This document shows positions 10,845-22,340 of a stretch of DNA of 64,000 nucleotides, piece by piece. The translations under genes and the position numbers were made by a program. How positions within the stretch are numbered: the first letter of the stretch is position 1; each line of letters starts with the position of its first letter. The stretch is from Hyposmocoma kahamanoa (taxonomy: Eukaryota; Arthropoda; Insecta; Lepidoptera; Cosmopterigidae), in NCBI RefSeq assembly GCF_003589595.1, contig NW_020653333.1:64802-128801 (forward strand), written 5' to 3'. The notes beneath the pieces are model-generated. The model saw only the letters and a list, made by a program, of their open reading frames with translations, had not been told where the DNA came from and did not search any database.

Positions 10845-11140
10845 ACCTCAAAAGACTGTGGAATTCATCTTTTTGCCAAGTTTTATTGAAATCGGTTACT
10901 AAAAAGTGCGCGATACCGGATTCAGCCCCTAGTTTGCCAACCTTAGAGGTGGAATATTTTCTTCAAAGTTAAATGGGACCGATACTGAGGTACCCTCTTT
11001 CCAATAAAAAAACTAATCATCAAAATCGATTCACAAATGCCAACAAACGCGTAACAAAAAATTTGTCGAATTGAGAAACTCCTCTTTTTTTGAAGTCGAT
11101 TAAAATTGGCCCCATGCGTTGGTTTCTTTGAAACAAAATA
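10845..11140 (-). repeat. Dispersed repeat family C (AAGTCGGTT-type)
   Basis: On the minus strand it reads from a GACTTCAAAAAA..GGAG start through a TTCTCAATTCGAC block, a GATGATT..TTTTTATTGGAAAGAGGGTACCTC block and GCACTTT..GTAACCGATTTCAATAAAACTTGG to GTCTTTTGAGG. Other copies are at 20495-20760, 31995-32310 and 54600-54940. Confidence 0.65.
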
Positions 11141-11283
11141 AATAAAACCGATTCATTATTATAGATATTTTAGTATTAGAAGCGACATTTTAATGGTATA
11201 AAGTTTTTCAGTTATTAATTAATCATATTCGTCTGAATTTTAATTTGTATTGAATTGACATTCAATTATTTTTTGTGAAATTA

Positions 11284-11345
11284 CTCCACTCATCATCATT
11301 ATCATCACCATCAGCACTATCATTATCATCATCATCATCATGTCA
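11284..11345 (-). mobile_element. RTE-type 3' tail
   Basis: On the minus strand a CAGCAGTGGACGTCTTCCG block runs into an imperfect (GAT)n tract. This is the usual 3' end of lepidopteran RTE-type LINEs and their SINE partners. The better preserved counterpart is at 23655-23706. Confidence 0.5.
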
Positions 11346-11681
11346 GACGGAAGACGTCCACTGCTGAACATTAGATGCTTTGATGTTTTTCCCACACCAC
11401 CGAAAACAACAGCACGGCATTCTAAGAGATGTTATCTTTATTACAATAAATACAGAATATTTATTGGAATATACGGAGACGTACACACGGGTCAGTAGTT
11501 GGCCTGTCTATATTTCAGTGCAAACGAGAGTTGATATTGATAAGAGCTGTATCGCTAAAGTGTTACCAGGAATATATGGCCCTTATTTCGTCTATATTTC
11601 TGGTTATATGCTCGATGAGCCCAATGTATTAACTTTCGCGCGGGGTGAGCGCGCTAAAATTCGTGTCGAATAAATGCGCTC

Positions 11682-12066
11682 TAAGTGTGCTGGTGAAATT
11701 ACAAGCAGATGGGACTTGTCAACTTATGTCTCAGGGTGTCAAGCGCAGTGGCAGTGACCCTCTGATCTTTGCAATTTAAAGATCTGAGTGGTACTGCAAC
11801 TGTTATGGACAGGCGTGTAGCTTACCATCAGGCGCACGATTTGTTCGTCCCGTCACTTAATATTATAAAATTCCTAGACTTTCACGATTGTTACACAATG
11901 GAAATGAAAGTATGTTTTTGGTTTGACAGATGAATAAGACATGCGCCTGGTGGTAAGCAGTGGTACGCCTGTCCCGTATGCCTGTAATTTTACCAGCACC
12001 CATACTCACGTTACTGCTTGGCGGCAGAAATAGGTAATGTGGCAGTACTTCCGTGGACGAGTTTTT
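11682..12066. repeat. Two opposed family B fragments around a Penelope fragment
   Basis: A plus-strand family B piece occupies 11682-11870 (GCTGGTGAAATTACA to GTTCGTCCCGTC). A short Penelope terminal-repeat piece follows at 11873-11922 (CCTAGACTTTCACGATTGTTACAC..GGAAATGAAA). A minus-strand family B piece occupies 11930-12066. Confidence 0.6.
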
Positions 12067-12114
12067 TCATAAATAATTCTAATAAATTTGTAGTACACTT
12101 TTGTACTTCCACGT

Positions 12115-12535
12115 TAAGAACTTGTTTTGTCTCATAAGTGTCGAAACTATCTCAACTCGAATTGAAATTTTTCCCCTACTAATAAGGTTCATTTTGCTTC
12201 GGTCGAGCGGCAGGGATACTGGCTTTATTTCAGAATTTATTTTTTTACAAATTAAATTAAAGCCATTTGAAAAATGTGCATCGTACACTTGTTCGTGTTC
12301 TATTTAGTTCAGTTGATATAAAAAAAAAACTGGTATATATAAAGTATCTATTGTATATACGGCGGTTTTCTTGTAAAATTTCGAGGTAAATATGTGTTTT
12401 TTTTTTCAACCGCAAAAATTTTTAGGAATCGTGATTTCACACCTTATAGTAATCATAGTATAGCCTCAATTTTACTAAATAGTTTTTCCAAAACGACTGA
12501 TTCAACACTCACTGTCATAGACTCTTAACAATTTG
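12115..12535 (+). repeat. Dispersed repeat family E
   Basis: A ~420-bp non-coding repeat. It shares long blocks with 37685-38425, including GGTTCATTTTGCTT, CGGCAGGGA, CTGGCTTTATTTCAGAATT, TTTAGTTCAGT and CCTCAATTTTACTA. Its class is unknown. Confidence 0.6.
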
Positions 12536-13044
12536 TTACACCCACCACAGGTGGGTATCAAATATTTGGAGGGCCCTTGTTATTCCGGCAGCCCTACCGG
12601 GTATTTGTTATGCCTCAAGCGTCTTATGAAGTTGTGGCAAACGTAATCGCCACGAGTCGTTGACGTGTCGGCGCAAGCACCAAGGTCAGTGTCACGAGAT
12701 ATTTACCATCATTAGTATGACATACTTGTAGGAGCATCGAAATTATCGACTAAACGCACTTGTTAAAGTTGAAATTATTTAGAATTTTTTTATTGATACA
12801 AAGTCGAACGACGCATTCCTTCGATTTGACTGGATTAAAAAAAATTACAGTTGCTGTTGCCATGCCGGGGCCACCATTCTTAACCAACTGAACTAATAAG
12901 AGAGCTATTAACAACTAGTGGAATATTTTCACAAAAATATGAACAATGTGGCAGACAACCACACCAATGCCTGGGAGCCTAAAAAGGCTGCATTGGCAAA
13001 ATAATATGATTAATTGACAATTCATATTTTAATGAATGACCAGC
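12536..13044. other. Intergenic DNA without recognised features
   Basis: Mixed-composition sequence with no open frame or recurring repeat that I can support. Confidence 0.35.
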
Positions 13045-13262
13045 CCTGCTGGTCTCAAATTAGGGAATTCCCTGTACTATGTTTATTCCCTGTTCCCTGT
13101 ACCAGAACAACGAAAAAAAAATAATTCTGGGGCATTTCCCAGAACTCCCACACCAGAACCAATTTAGAAAAATTCATGTACCAAATTGGTCCAACCGGGA
13201 ATCGCACCCGGAATCTCCGCATCCACAGTGTAAGCCGTTAGGCCACCGAGGTTGTCGAATAT
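13045..13262 (-). mobile_element. tRNA-derived SINE (family S2)
   Basis: On the minus strand it has an A-box-like GGTGGCCTAACGG, a B-box-like GGTGCGATTCCCG, then AAATTGGTTCTGGTGTGGG and GGGAAATGCCCCAGAATTA. The body matches 23215-23400. The tRNA-like head carries internal pol III promoter boxes, so this is a retroposon rather than a functional tRNA. Confidence 0.7.
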
Positions 13263-13429
13263 ATGAACATAATGATGTTTCTTTATCATATTTATTTCGA
13301 AAAGTTAATTTCATAAATTACGTCTACAGGGAATCGAATTGAACATATTGTATATGCTCAAAGAAACTGCCATGTATAAACATATTAATATTTTTGAACG
13401 ATCAAACTACTTTCTTACATACTTTAGAT

Positions 13430-13715
13430 CATAGTTTCCCAAAGCGGTCCGTCCCTACCCAGTAAGTCCTAGGGAGATAAGGAGGGAGAGAGGGAGAAGC
13501 AATTGGGGGTCGTTGATGCTGTCCAGAGGGTGCGGCCGCATTTGTAAAAACAAACCTGAATTATCTATATAAACTACACTGCAAATATTATTTCTTCAAT
13601 CGTGCGATTTTTTGTGTTAATATAAAAAATACGTGTTTTCAATATTTTTTTGTGGTGTTTAAATTTGTTTATCTTGCCTAAGTGCGCGATGAGCCAAAAA
13701 GTTTGGGAACCTATG
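13430..13715. mobile_element. Possible hAT-type MITE
   Basis: CATAGTTTCCCAAA at the left end and TTTGGGAACCTATG at the right end form imperfect inverted repeats of the TTCCCAAA type seen in hAT elements. An 8-bp target duplication was not found, which weakens the call. Confidence 0.35.
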
Positions 13716-14290
13716 CAGCTCCTCAATAGAGGTGAAAACCAAAAAGTAGCTGGCTCACAACACCAATATATTAAAAACCTGAACAATAATGACAATTTCT
13801 AAACAAAAATATACAATTAATTATCTCTCTCGGCATTAACGTCAGTAATAAACAAATAATTAAGTTTATTCAACTGGTTATATACCTACATGTATAATTA
13901 ACATTAACTATCAACATTATGTATTATCAGTATGTATACATAATACAGTAGTATACCGTACTTCAAACGAGAAAAATATTCCGATCTCTAGTAAGAAAAT
14001 ATTATTTTGGTTTTGGGCTTACAGTTCATAAAAAGCAGCTACATAAAAATAGGTTTAATGATTTTACGGTATAACGTTTTATGACGCTTAAACAAGACGA
14101 AAAAGTGCCATTATCGACGGCCTTATCTTACATGTACAGCTGTTTATCTTCATAAATAGAATAAAGGAGTTTCTTTCATCCGGAATATCCGAAATTCGAA
14201 ACACTAATTCATTAATGTTTGTGTTGTTAGGTGATTTTAACAACTATGTCACTCCTATAGCTATATATACACCTTTTTCCGACCATTGGT

Positions 14291-14300
14291 NNNNNNNNNN
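14291..14300. other. Assembly gap (10 N)
   Basis: Ten consecutive N bases. The true size of the missing sequence is unknown. Confidence 0.98.
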
Positions 14301-14308
14301 TTTTTTTA

Positions 14309-14460
14309 TCGTTCTCCTTAGGGTCGCCTAAAGAGAACAATCAGAACTGCAATTCATTTAAAGGAACAATGCAACATTTTTTCATCATTCTATTAGGGTC
14401 GCCTAAAGAGAGTAATCAGAACTGCGATTCATTAAAAGGAACAATGCAACATTTTTTTTT
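14309..14460. repeat. Tandem duplication of a ~75-bp unit beside the gap
   Basis: Two copies of a unit with AGGGTCGCCTAAAGAGA, AATCAGAACTGC and GGAACAATGCAACATTTTT follow each other directly to the right of the N run, with only a few differences. The array may continue into the gap. Confidence 0.8.
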
Positions 14461-14465
14461 ATACT

Positions 14466-14675
14466 AAGTGACAGGACGAACAAGTCGTGCTCCTGGTGTT
14501 AAGATCGCCTGTACATAGCTTTAAATCGCAAAGATCTGAGGGGCACTGTCACTACGCCTGTCACCCTGAGACATAAGTTGACAAGTGCCTGTGATTTCAC
14601 CAGTAACCCTTACCCTTCAAAACCGAATCACAGTAATGCTGACATTACTGCTTGGCGGCAGAAATAGGTAAAGTC
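14466..14675 (-). repeat. Dispersed repeat family B
   Basis: An inverted copy running from the GACGAACAAGTCGTG end (GTTCGTCCCGTC inverse) through CTGAGACATAAGTTGACAAG to CTTGGCGGCAGAAATAGGTA. Confidence 0.7.
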
Positions 14676-15457
14676 TAAATAGGAAAGTCTGTAAGGAGCT
14701 CTACTGTGACTGTTCATGTAAATTATGTTTAAGCTGATTTTTTAAGGTTTTAAAAAAATCTCGAACAACTCGAGAAACTCCTTAAATCGGGTTAAAAGAA
14801 TTCTCGAAATTCGAGAAAAAATATGTCGTCCAATCAGAAGTCCTAGTACAAGAGCTACGCCATTCACTCCAAAACAATTTAATTTGGAATATTATTTCAT
14901 TATATGTTTTATGTTACGAAATATTGTGCAAGTGTTAAAAAAGTACATGCAAGTATTCTGTATTAAATTACGCAAAATGGCAACTATATTACTACGTCGA
15001 ATGTAAAAAACTTATAATTTACACTTCATAAAAATTTAAACATTTTAAATTGTTCAATTTAAACTTACCCTTAATGGAGAAATTCTCACAGCTTTTAACA
15101 ACCGTTACGCAACAACCCCTAGGTTGTTGCAAAAAATAACCCTTTAAATGTCGAAAACGCGTTGACGAATCAGAAACGCTGATCCGAATACGTACTTATT
15201 TCCCGAGAAAATAAAAAAAGACGTGAGAACGACAAGAGCTCGAGAGGCACTGGTAGCAGAGGCCTGAAATTTTACTTTATATCGTCACTTGTTATCTAGA
15301 ATGGGTCAGATTCGCCTTATCAGTATTTTGTTGAGTTTAAAGTCTTAATAATCGCATAATGATGCCGCATGGACGTATTTAGGGAACTACGTAAGGGGCG
15401 CCTTTAGGCGTCAATGTAGACATGTGTAGTAATTATGTATGGTGTACGTAATTTAGT
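14676..15457. other. Intergenic DNA without recognised features
   Basis: AT-rich. An AACAACCCCTAGGTTGTT palindrome lies near 15112-15129. No gene or recurring repeat was recognised. Confidence 0.35.
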
Positions 15458-15712
15458 AGTAGTAGAGCTCCTTGTGAAAGAGTTCGTCCAGAGAAGTACT
15501 GCCACCTTACCTATTTATACTGCCAAGCAGTAATGTTAGCATTACTGTGTTCCGGCTTTGAATGGTAAGCGTGCTGGTGAAATTACAGACACATGGGACT
15601 TGTCAACTTATGTCTCAAGGTGTCGGGCGCAGTGGCAGTGCAACAGTTATGGAAAGGCGTGTAGCTTACCATCAGGCGCACTACTTGTTCGTCTCGTCTC
15701 CTTAATATTATT
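15458..15712 (+). repeat. Dispersed repeat family B with an internal deletion
   Basis: It starts AGTAGAGCTCCTTGTGAAAG and ends TTGTTCGTCTCGTC. Compared with 62968-63273 it lacks the block between GTGGCAGTG and CAACAGTTATG. Confidence 0.7.
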
Positions 15713-15744
15713 AATAAAAATAAAATGAACAAGTTAAAAAAATG

Positions 15745-15905
15745 TAACTATTTTTCTGGATTTAAAACGCTTATGGTCACGGTCAACCGTGTCTAAGGAA
15801 CCTGTAAAGGGCCCGAAACGTCGGTTTGTATGAAAACATATATATACGCGATTTAAATCCGGAAAAATAGTTTCATTTCCATGTGTAACAATAGCTAAAA
15901 CCAAA
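15745..15905 (-). mobile_element. Penelope-like terminal-repeat fragment
   Basis: It has AACCTGTAAAGGGCCCGAAACG, then CGCGATTTAAATCCGGAAAA, GTTTCATTTCC and TGTGTAACAATAGC. This is the inverse of the repeat at 48825-48960. A second inverted start (TTTTTCTGGATTTAAAACGC) precedes it, giving a partly head-to-head arrangement. Confidence 0.65.
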
Positions 15906-17771
15906 GAACTCCATAAGTTAAAAAAAATTAAGTATGTTTATCGTCTCTACACTAGCTAGTGTCACACTTGTAGCCACAAACACGTCATTTAAATGATTTA
16001 ATCATACATAAGTTAACATATTGAAAATTGTACGCACAAGGACTTTTTGATGTGTGGAGTGCCAGACTACAATTATATTGTTAAAATATGTGTGTTTGTC
16101 GCCTCTACACTTGTGAAAGTTGCCATAAATACACCGTTTAAGTGATTTGATCATAAGTTAGCGTATTGAAAGTATATATAAAAGTACACATAGGCGTCAA
16201 AATTTACCCAAACTTGGTTTGTAATTTTCAGGTTAGTTTTTTCTACCTTCGGTGGCAATTTTTGTTATTAGCGTATTCTTGAATATTATCATGTAGTTAT
16301 TACTTTCATATTCGAATGTAGTATCGTGAAATATTAGTTAATATTTTAAGATAATATACTCGAGTACTTAAATAATAAACATTGCCACTGTAGAGAAAAC
16401 CAACCTGATAATTATTCAATTACTCGTTTAGTTGAAAGACATGAACAGACCCAGTGGCGTCAAACTTAACCGCCCCCCTAACTCCTTACATTCCAGAGTT
16501 GCCAACTTGTCTGTACTGGCGTTAACCGCTTCTGTGACGTCACTCGGCACGAGCTACGATTTGTTATCAAATTGTTTTTTTCCTCATAATATTGAAATAT
16601 GACTTACCCTTGTTTAAGATTATGTTCTGTTTACTTCCTTGTTCATTTGACATTGTTACAAAGAAATTAGTTAAGTGTAACAAAATACTTTTCCACGAAA
16701 TGCTTGTTAGTCAAGCTCTATGTGAATTGGTTAGAATGCAATAGTTAAGTATAACACGAATGCGAACCTGCGTAGCGACCAGCAGCGTTGAATCAGCGAT
16801 CTTGAAAACTCGCGTTGCCTATATTGGCTATAAAACTATGTATTATTTTGGATCAAAATCGCGAAAGCGTTTGACATTGGAGTTGATTTTGTTTCCTAAT
16901 ATATATTTTAAGTAATTTTTCATTAATGTTAATGTAATTTTAAGAAACCATTGTGTATCTAGAGTCGAACGCAACCAGAAATTATTGAAGTAATTTGCCT
17001 GTAATGTCGATCTAATTTGCACCTTTTTTAATACAAAAGACATACAATAATATAGAAAGATTACTTGATTATAATAATAATAAAGTAAATTTTGGAATCC
17101 GTCCCGCATTAGCAATACGAGCAACACGAGTCCTGACAACAGCAAAGCAGGGCTCGTATTGATTCCTTTTGGAACAGATTGCGTTGTTCTGATAACGGCA
17201 TACTAAGGGCCATTTCCGTGGATGTCTGGTTCAATTTTTAAGTACTACCACCACGACGCAAACAGGAAATAGATTAGACGAAGATCTGTGTTGGTCATAT
17301 TTTATTACTTTATTTTATTCTAGTTTATTATCATTATTGTTATATTATTATCTAGTCTAGTTATTATTATAAAATTGAATATATTATTATTATATAATTG
17401 AATACCGTAGTTGGCGTATGTTATTTCTATAAAATGCATAATATTTACTATGGTGAATTCGACAGCTAGCTAGTTTTGTAAACAAGGAAATAGCTGCAGA
17501 AACATTTGTGTGAAATTTTTCAGTTTGTTATTGCTAATGTAAATTCTTTCTAAATTTGAATTGACTTATAGACGAGATGCAACCTTTGGCGAGGAAGAAT
17601 ACTATCTACCTTTGTCCCGCCTTCTGAGAGTCTTCCCCCTGGACACGAATGGCCGATCTGGAAGTCTTTAAATAGGCTTCGGAAGCCAGGTTGGTAGGAG
17701 TAAGGACAATTTGTTAAGGTGGGGATTTTTGGTTGGTTCTAACCACGGGTGGGGGGTCTACGGTCTACTCC
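15906..17771. other. Long intergenic stretch without recognised genes
   Basis: Mostly AT-rich. Open frames up to about 100 codons on the minus strand (16843-17145) show no family resemblance or splice context. A GC-richer segment at 17575-17770 has no open frame worth calling. Confidence 0.35.
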
Positions 17772-17940
17772 CGTTCTCTGCCCGACATCCGCCGGAAACA
17801 ATTACTGTAAAATAAATAATACTCGAGCAAATCAAAATACAATGTCAAGTATGAAGCTTCATTCGTATCACGCGTCTTAATTTGGTCGAGTATTATTTAT
17901 TTGGCAGTAAGTGTTTCGGACGGATGTCGGACGGAAAACG
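17772..17940. mobile_element. Foldback MITE (family L)
   Basis: The left arm (CGTTCTCTGCCCGACATCCG, then ACTGTAAAATAAATAATACTCGAG) returns inverted on the right (CTCGAGTATT-like, TTATTTGGCAGTAA, CGGATGTCGGACGGAAAACG). The whole ~169 bp can fold back on itself. A second copy, split by a hAT element, is at 29975-30653. Confidence 0.65.
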
Positions 17941-18850
17941 TGAGTGCAAGAATGGCCTCATATCTGCCCTCCGTGTCCTAACGCCTGCACGTTGGTGGAT
18001 TTAATGGCGGTTATTAGTGACACAATAATGGTGTATGCAGAAGTTGGCAGTGTGTTCAAACCCAATCAACCCGCTCAGGTTTTAACCGGGCTTTTATTCA
18101 AAGATTTTAACTAATTTTATATGTATCGATCTTTTCCAATGCAATTTCAATGCGAATAGAAAGACAAATCGATTCGTCCAGATCAGAAAACAATAAATAT
18201 TTTTTGATAATAATATCATTAAATTTGAACAAAACTCAATTTACAACAAATATTTAGTTGTACTTTTTGCCCTCGATTTCGTACGTTAGTGGGTTTTAAT
18301 TCGAGTAAGACCCGGCGTTAGCAAAGCCGGGTTAAAACCCGCGTGCTTGCCCATCTTTGGGTGTATGTCATCGATACGATAACAAGAGTTACGCGAGGCA
18401 CAATAAAGGGCAAGTTAATATAGCCTGTAATAGACTGAATCCACTTAAGATAATGTGGACTAAAAAAAGTGATTGTAATAAATAAGACATTGTTTAAAGT
18501 CATAAAGTAACTCCTATCTGAGTCTATCACAAACTATTATTGCAGCAACAAGCACAATGATTGCATTAACAGTTGTAATGAATTTTAGCATGTTATGATT
18601 AATTCAATTAAGAATTCAACAAACAATGTCAAAATCCACTTCATTGAAATCAGTTTTTTTTTTGTCAGTTTACCTTAAGGAGAAAGGACGTAACAGATGT
18701 TATACCTCTGACTTCTTCGACTTTGTGAGTCAAAAACATTAACATTTTAACAACACACAAATATTAAATCAATTTTCAATTATATTAATTCCCGTTTATC
18801 ACTGTTCTTTGTGATCATATAATTTGAGGGCTTACATAGAATAACAACAT
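17941..18850. other. Intergenic DNA without recognised genes
   Basis: AT-rich. The stretch AAGACCCGGCGTTAGCAAAGCCGGGTTAAAACCC near 18306 can form a small GC hairpin. No gene seen. Confidence 0.35.
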
Positions 18851-19062
18851 TTCGCACCCCTCGTGGAAGTATGACATAAGATACATAAAGTATAACCCAC
18901 ATTCTCTCTCCAATTCTTGTAATTCTATCGATTAATATAGTAGATAGAGTTACAAGAATTGGAGACGATGTGGGTTATATTAATTTTGTCTGTGTATCTA
19001 ATGGAGCAATAAGCATGTTTGACGTAACTCCACTTCTGCCATTTTTGCATGCGGGGTGCGAA
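18851..19062. mobile_element. MITE with TTCGCACCCC terminal repeats and a strong hairpin core
   Basis: TTCGCACCCC (18851-18860) is exactly inverted as GGGGTGCGAA (19053-19062). Inside, TATAACCCACAT and CCAATTCTTGTAA return as TTACAAGAATTGG and ATGTGGGTTATA. That makes a long near-palindrome centred near 18940. Confidence 0.75.
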
Positions 19063-19167
19063 TCGTCTATATACGAGGGGCAGTTAAAAAGTAATGAATA
19101 ATAAATCCATCGCTCCAAGTTTATTACTTTCAAAGTTACTAAACTATCTATTCATGGTATTATATTA

Positions 19168-19373
19168 ATAACGCGCACACTCAACATAGTCCCGCACTAG
19201 GGAAACCCTGGGTCGCGGGTGCCATGGACACACACATAGGCAACCACAAATTACACCCAAACTCACGAGAGAAATAAATGTAGCCATATAAAAATATTTC
19301 TCCCGGCCCAGGAATCGAACCTGGGACCTCTGAGTGCCAAGCAGGCACGGCAACAGTTCGGCCACGGAGGCAG
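19168..19373 (-). mobile_element. tRNA-derived SINE (family S1)
   Basis: On the minus strand it runs from CTGCCTCCGTGGCCGAA (A box) through a B box of the GGTTCGATTCC type to the body GTGAGTTTGGGTGTAATTTG, then CCATGGCACCCGCGACCCAGGG and CTAGTGCGGGACTATGTTGA. Other copies: 28127, 38537, 44436, 61324 and 61622. Confidence 0.85.
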
Positions 19374-20494
19374 TGATTTTAGAGGTAACCTTACTTTATT
19401 TATACACTCTTTTCATTTTCAGATTGGCTGATTAGATCAATGGATTTGAAACTAAAACAATAAGCCAAAACAAAAGCCGCCATTAGTTTCTGGAAAAAGC
19501 TGTGCACCTAAGGAAATACCCGAAATAACCGCATGACGAATGTTTATTAGAATTAGTACTAATTAGCGTCCAGGTATCGGTTCTTGGGGCGCATTCGGTA
19601 TTGCTTTTTGAGGCGCATCTAGCTTTTAAAGGTGGACCTGGAATTGCCTGATTGAGACGCATCAAATATTGACGTGTGGTGTTCCCTTAAATACTGTTGA
19701 TCGATGGTATAAAACTCTGGTGTTGGTACTAACCTATCCCCACTATAGGCATACTATGGATCTCTCCTAATGACTTTCTTATATTATATACATCAACCCC
19801 CTTTAATTTGGAGGGCCATATAAGTCTGCAAAGAACTTGTACAGGCCATAATTTTCACTTACATACATTGACTTACAAATAAATGGACGACGGGTCTAAT
19901 ACAAAAACCACGAAAAAAATGTCCCAAGTCAACCTATTCGAAATTTAAATTGTAATGTCATCGCAGTATCGCGTTGTCAGTAGAACAAATGAAGACTAAA
20001 GCGGAGTGTCGCGCTCTGTATACGATTTTAGCGCCTTACAAGTGCGGACACTTTTTAGCGCGGACCCGACGTCCATATAATTGTAAGTCAATGCTTACAT
20101 AGTTTTAAATGTATAATCATGGACATTACATCATTTATTTATCAATTTCCGTAAATGACGAAAACATTATCACGATCATCCCAGCAACAGAATAAAATAT
20201 CTATAATATGTACACATGATAAAATAAAAAATCGTCTGCGATTGTTTTAATTGACTGGCAGGTTATCGTAGTGTGAACTGTATAATAGTTAATTTTATTA
20301 TTATGGATTATTTCGGAACTAGGTAAACAATAGAACAGTGTACAATACAGAAGCAAAGTATTTTTCCCTATCGTAACCGTAGTAAATAGCATCAAACACA
20401 CTTTTCAGGGCACGGTATATATGTATAGGGGTCCCATTATCCAAAGTGCCCAGGGCCTCCATTAGGATAAAGACGGCCTTATATTCATATAAAA
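19374..20494. other. Intergenic DNA without recognised genes
   Basis: No supported gene. The sequence contains no repeat that I could match to others in the window. Confidence 0.35.
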
Positions 20495-20760
20495 AAAGTC
20501 CTCAAAAGTTCGTGGAATTACATCTATTTGCCAAGTTTTATTGAAATCGATTACCTGAAAGTGTCCTCCCCTAACGATCCCCTAGTTTGCCACCCTTAGC
20601 GATGGAACATTTTCTTCAAATTTAAATGGGGCTACCGAAGTACCCTCTTTCCAACAAAAAAGAATCATCAAAATCGGATCACAAATTAATTATCGCGTAA
20701 CATAAAAAAAACTGTCGAATTGAAAACCTACTCCATTTTTTTAATTCGGTTAAAAAAGGA
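20495..20760 (-). repeat. Dispersed repeat family C
   Basis: The blocks are the same as at 10845-11140: GTGGAATT.CATCT.TTTGCCAAG, TTTATTGAAATCG, CCTAGTTTGCC, GTACCCTCTTTCCAA and TGTCGAATTGA. The copy ends with an AATTCGGTTAAAAAAGGA-like segment. Confidence 0.65.
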
Positions 20761-21429
20761 AGACATAACTCCAAATATATACTCATGAACATGAGTATAG
20801 CTTTTTCCCAATCTAAATTGCGCATGTTTTATTTTTCATACACAGCGACATAAATAATATAAAAATAATTTCATTTCCAATAAGAGATATTTCTTTATTT
20901 TCAGTAGGCACTTTTAGCTCCCTATTAAAGCTTGTTTACATAAATATAATTCGTGTTTTTTCCGTTAATATGGCTTTTGTCGTCAAAACAAAATTTGGTA
21001 TGTCACTGTTTACTTTTGTATATTTACTAACGTCATGAGCAAACAAGCGCGAGTTGCGCGAGAGCGACATGATCTCTATGCGAGAATAGCAGTAGTCGCG
21101 CCCTATCGTGCCAACCCTACTGGCGCGGCTGCTCAGGATTAAAAGGCGTCTTTAGTTCTTAAAATTTTATTGGGCGATGCCTTTCTGTGACAGGACATTA
21201 TCAGCACCGGCGCTAGCCCACGCAGCGCCCAAGTGCAATCAATGTCCTGGCACCCTCTAATAGGCACGTGATCAAAATGGAATATTTACAGTTATATTAT
21301 CCCCAGTGATCGGAAATTCGAGTTCAAATGATGCAATTATGAATAATGTTGGGAAGCAATAGACCATTTACTTGCGTAAGTTGTAAGTGGCGCTGGGCGC
21401 CCCTAATGGTGGTACTTCACATGCTTGTT

Positions 21430-21685
21430 TAGTAGCAGTAGAGCTCCTTGTGAAAGAGTTCGTACAGGGTAGTACTTTCTACCGCCTTGCAGTAGTCATC
21501 ATTACTGCGTTCCGGTTTTGAAGAGTAAGGGTACTGGTGAAATTACAGGCACATGGGACTTGTCAACTTATGTCTCAGGGTGACGGGCGCAGTGGCAGTG
21601 TTCCTCAGATATTTGCTCTGAGTGGCACTACAACTGTTATGGGCAGCCGTGTGGCTACAATCAGGCTCCTTACTTGGCTTCATAG
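21430..21685 (+). repeat. Dispersed repeat family B, nested in family D
   Basis: It starts GTAGCAGTAGAGCTCCTTG and carries CTACCGCCTTGCAGTAG, CTGGTGAAATTACAGGCAC and CAACTGTTATGGGCAGC. The end is degraded. Confidence 0.65.
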
Positions 21686-21747
21686 GTCATATTTGTCAGT
21701 GTCTGCATATTTGTGGTACGTCAAATGTTTTTTCCAATACAACATAG

Positions 21748-22000
21748 GACTGTGAACGGACAACCGGTACTATCTCAATTTTGACAATTTCACAGGATGA
21801 AGATAAGAATTGTTTGCGTCATTTATATAGCATCTGGTTAGAAGTTAGTACAAGTTGAATGAAGTCGATTCTGGCGCCAAAATTAAATTTTCCTAACATG
21901 GAATTTTTTGCAACGCTGCGGAGTATGAAATAGTATAAAAGGGTATTAAAAAGTGAAATCTTTACAAAATCGAGATATTACCGGTTGCCAGTTCACAGTC
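21748..22000. mobile_element. 253-bp MITE nested in family D
   Basis: GACTGTGAAC at 21748 is inverted as GTTCACAGTC at 21991-22000. The inverted match continues about 37 bases inward (CAACCGGTA, TATCTC, TTTTG) with few mismatches. No coding capacity. Confidence 0.7.
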
Positions 22001-22340
22001 GAATGTTCAATAGCGACAACAAATAGCCATGTGAAATGCTACCATAAGACCCTGCGCCCATAGCGCCGCACACCCTGCGCCATAGGTAAAGACGGCACTG
22101 AACATTATGGACTAACAATAATAAATGTGTGACCGTAGCCGTTCACGTTTATGACGGAAAGGAGTCCATTCAACTTGCTGCAACTATTTCTGTTAAGTAG
22201 CCCAAGGAATGCAGGCAAGTATGTAAATATAATGACATCGAAAATGAAATAAATTTTTCGGATCTAAATCGCAGCTTTTTAAGAGTAGTGGCTCTAATCA
22301 AAATAGTTCATATTTGTCTTATAACCAGGGATCGTAATAG

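Larger units (their letters stand above)
21240..22340 (+). repeat. Dispersed repeat family D, split by nested insertions
   Basis: The first part (21240-21410) matches 51775-51925, with GATCAAAATGGAA, CAGTGATCGGAA and GGCGCTGGGCGCCCC. The second part (22030-22340) matches 51930-52215, with ACCCTGCGCC, CCGCACACCCTGC and CAGGCAAGTATGTA. The ~620 bp between them are a family B repeat and a MITE. Confidence 0.65.

Noticed and set aside
11290..11342. CRISPR-like or regulatory ATC/CAT array
   Set aside because: It is a simple trinucleotide tract that forms the tail of an RTE-type element.
16843..17145. 100-codon minus-strand open frame
   Set aside because: No recognisable motif, biased AT-rich composition, no neighbouring exon candidates.
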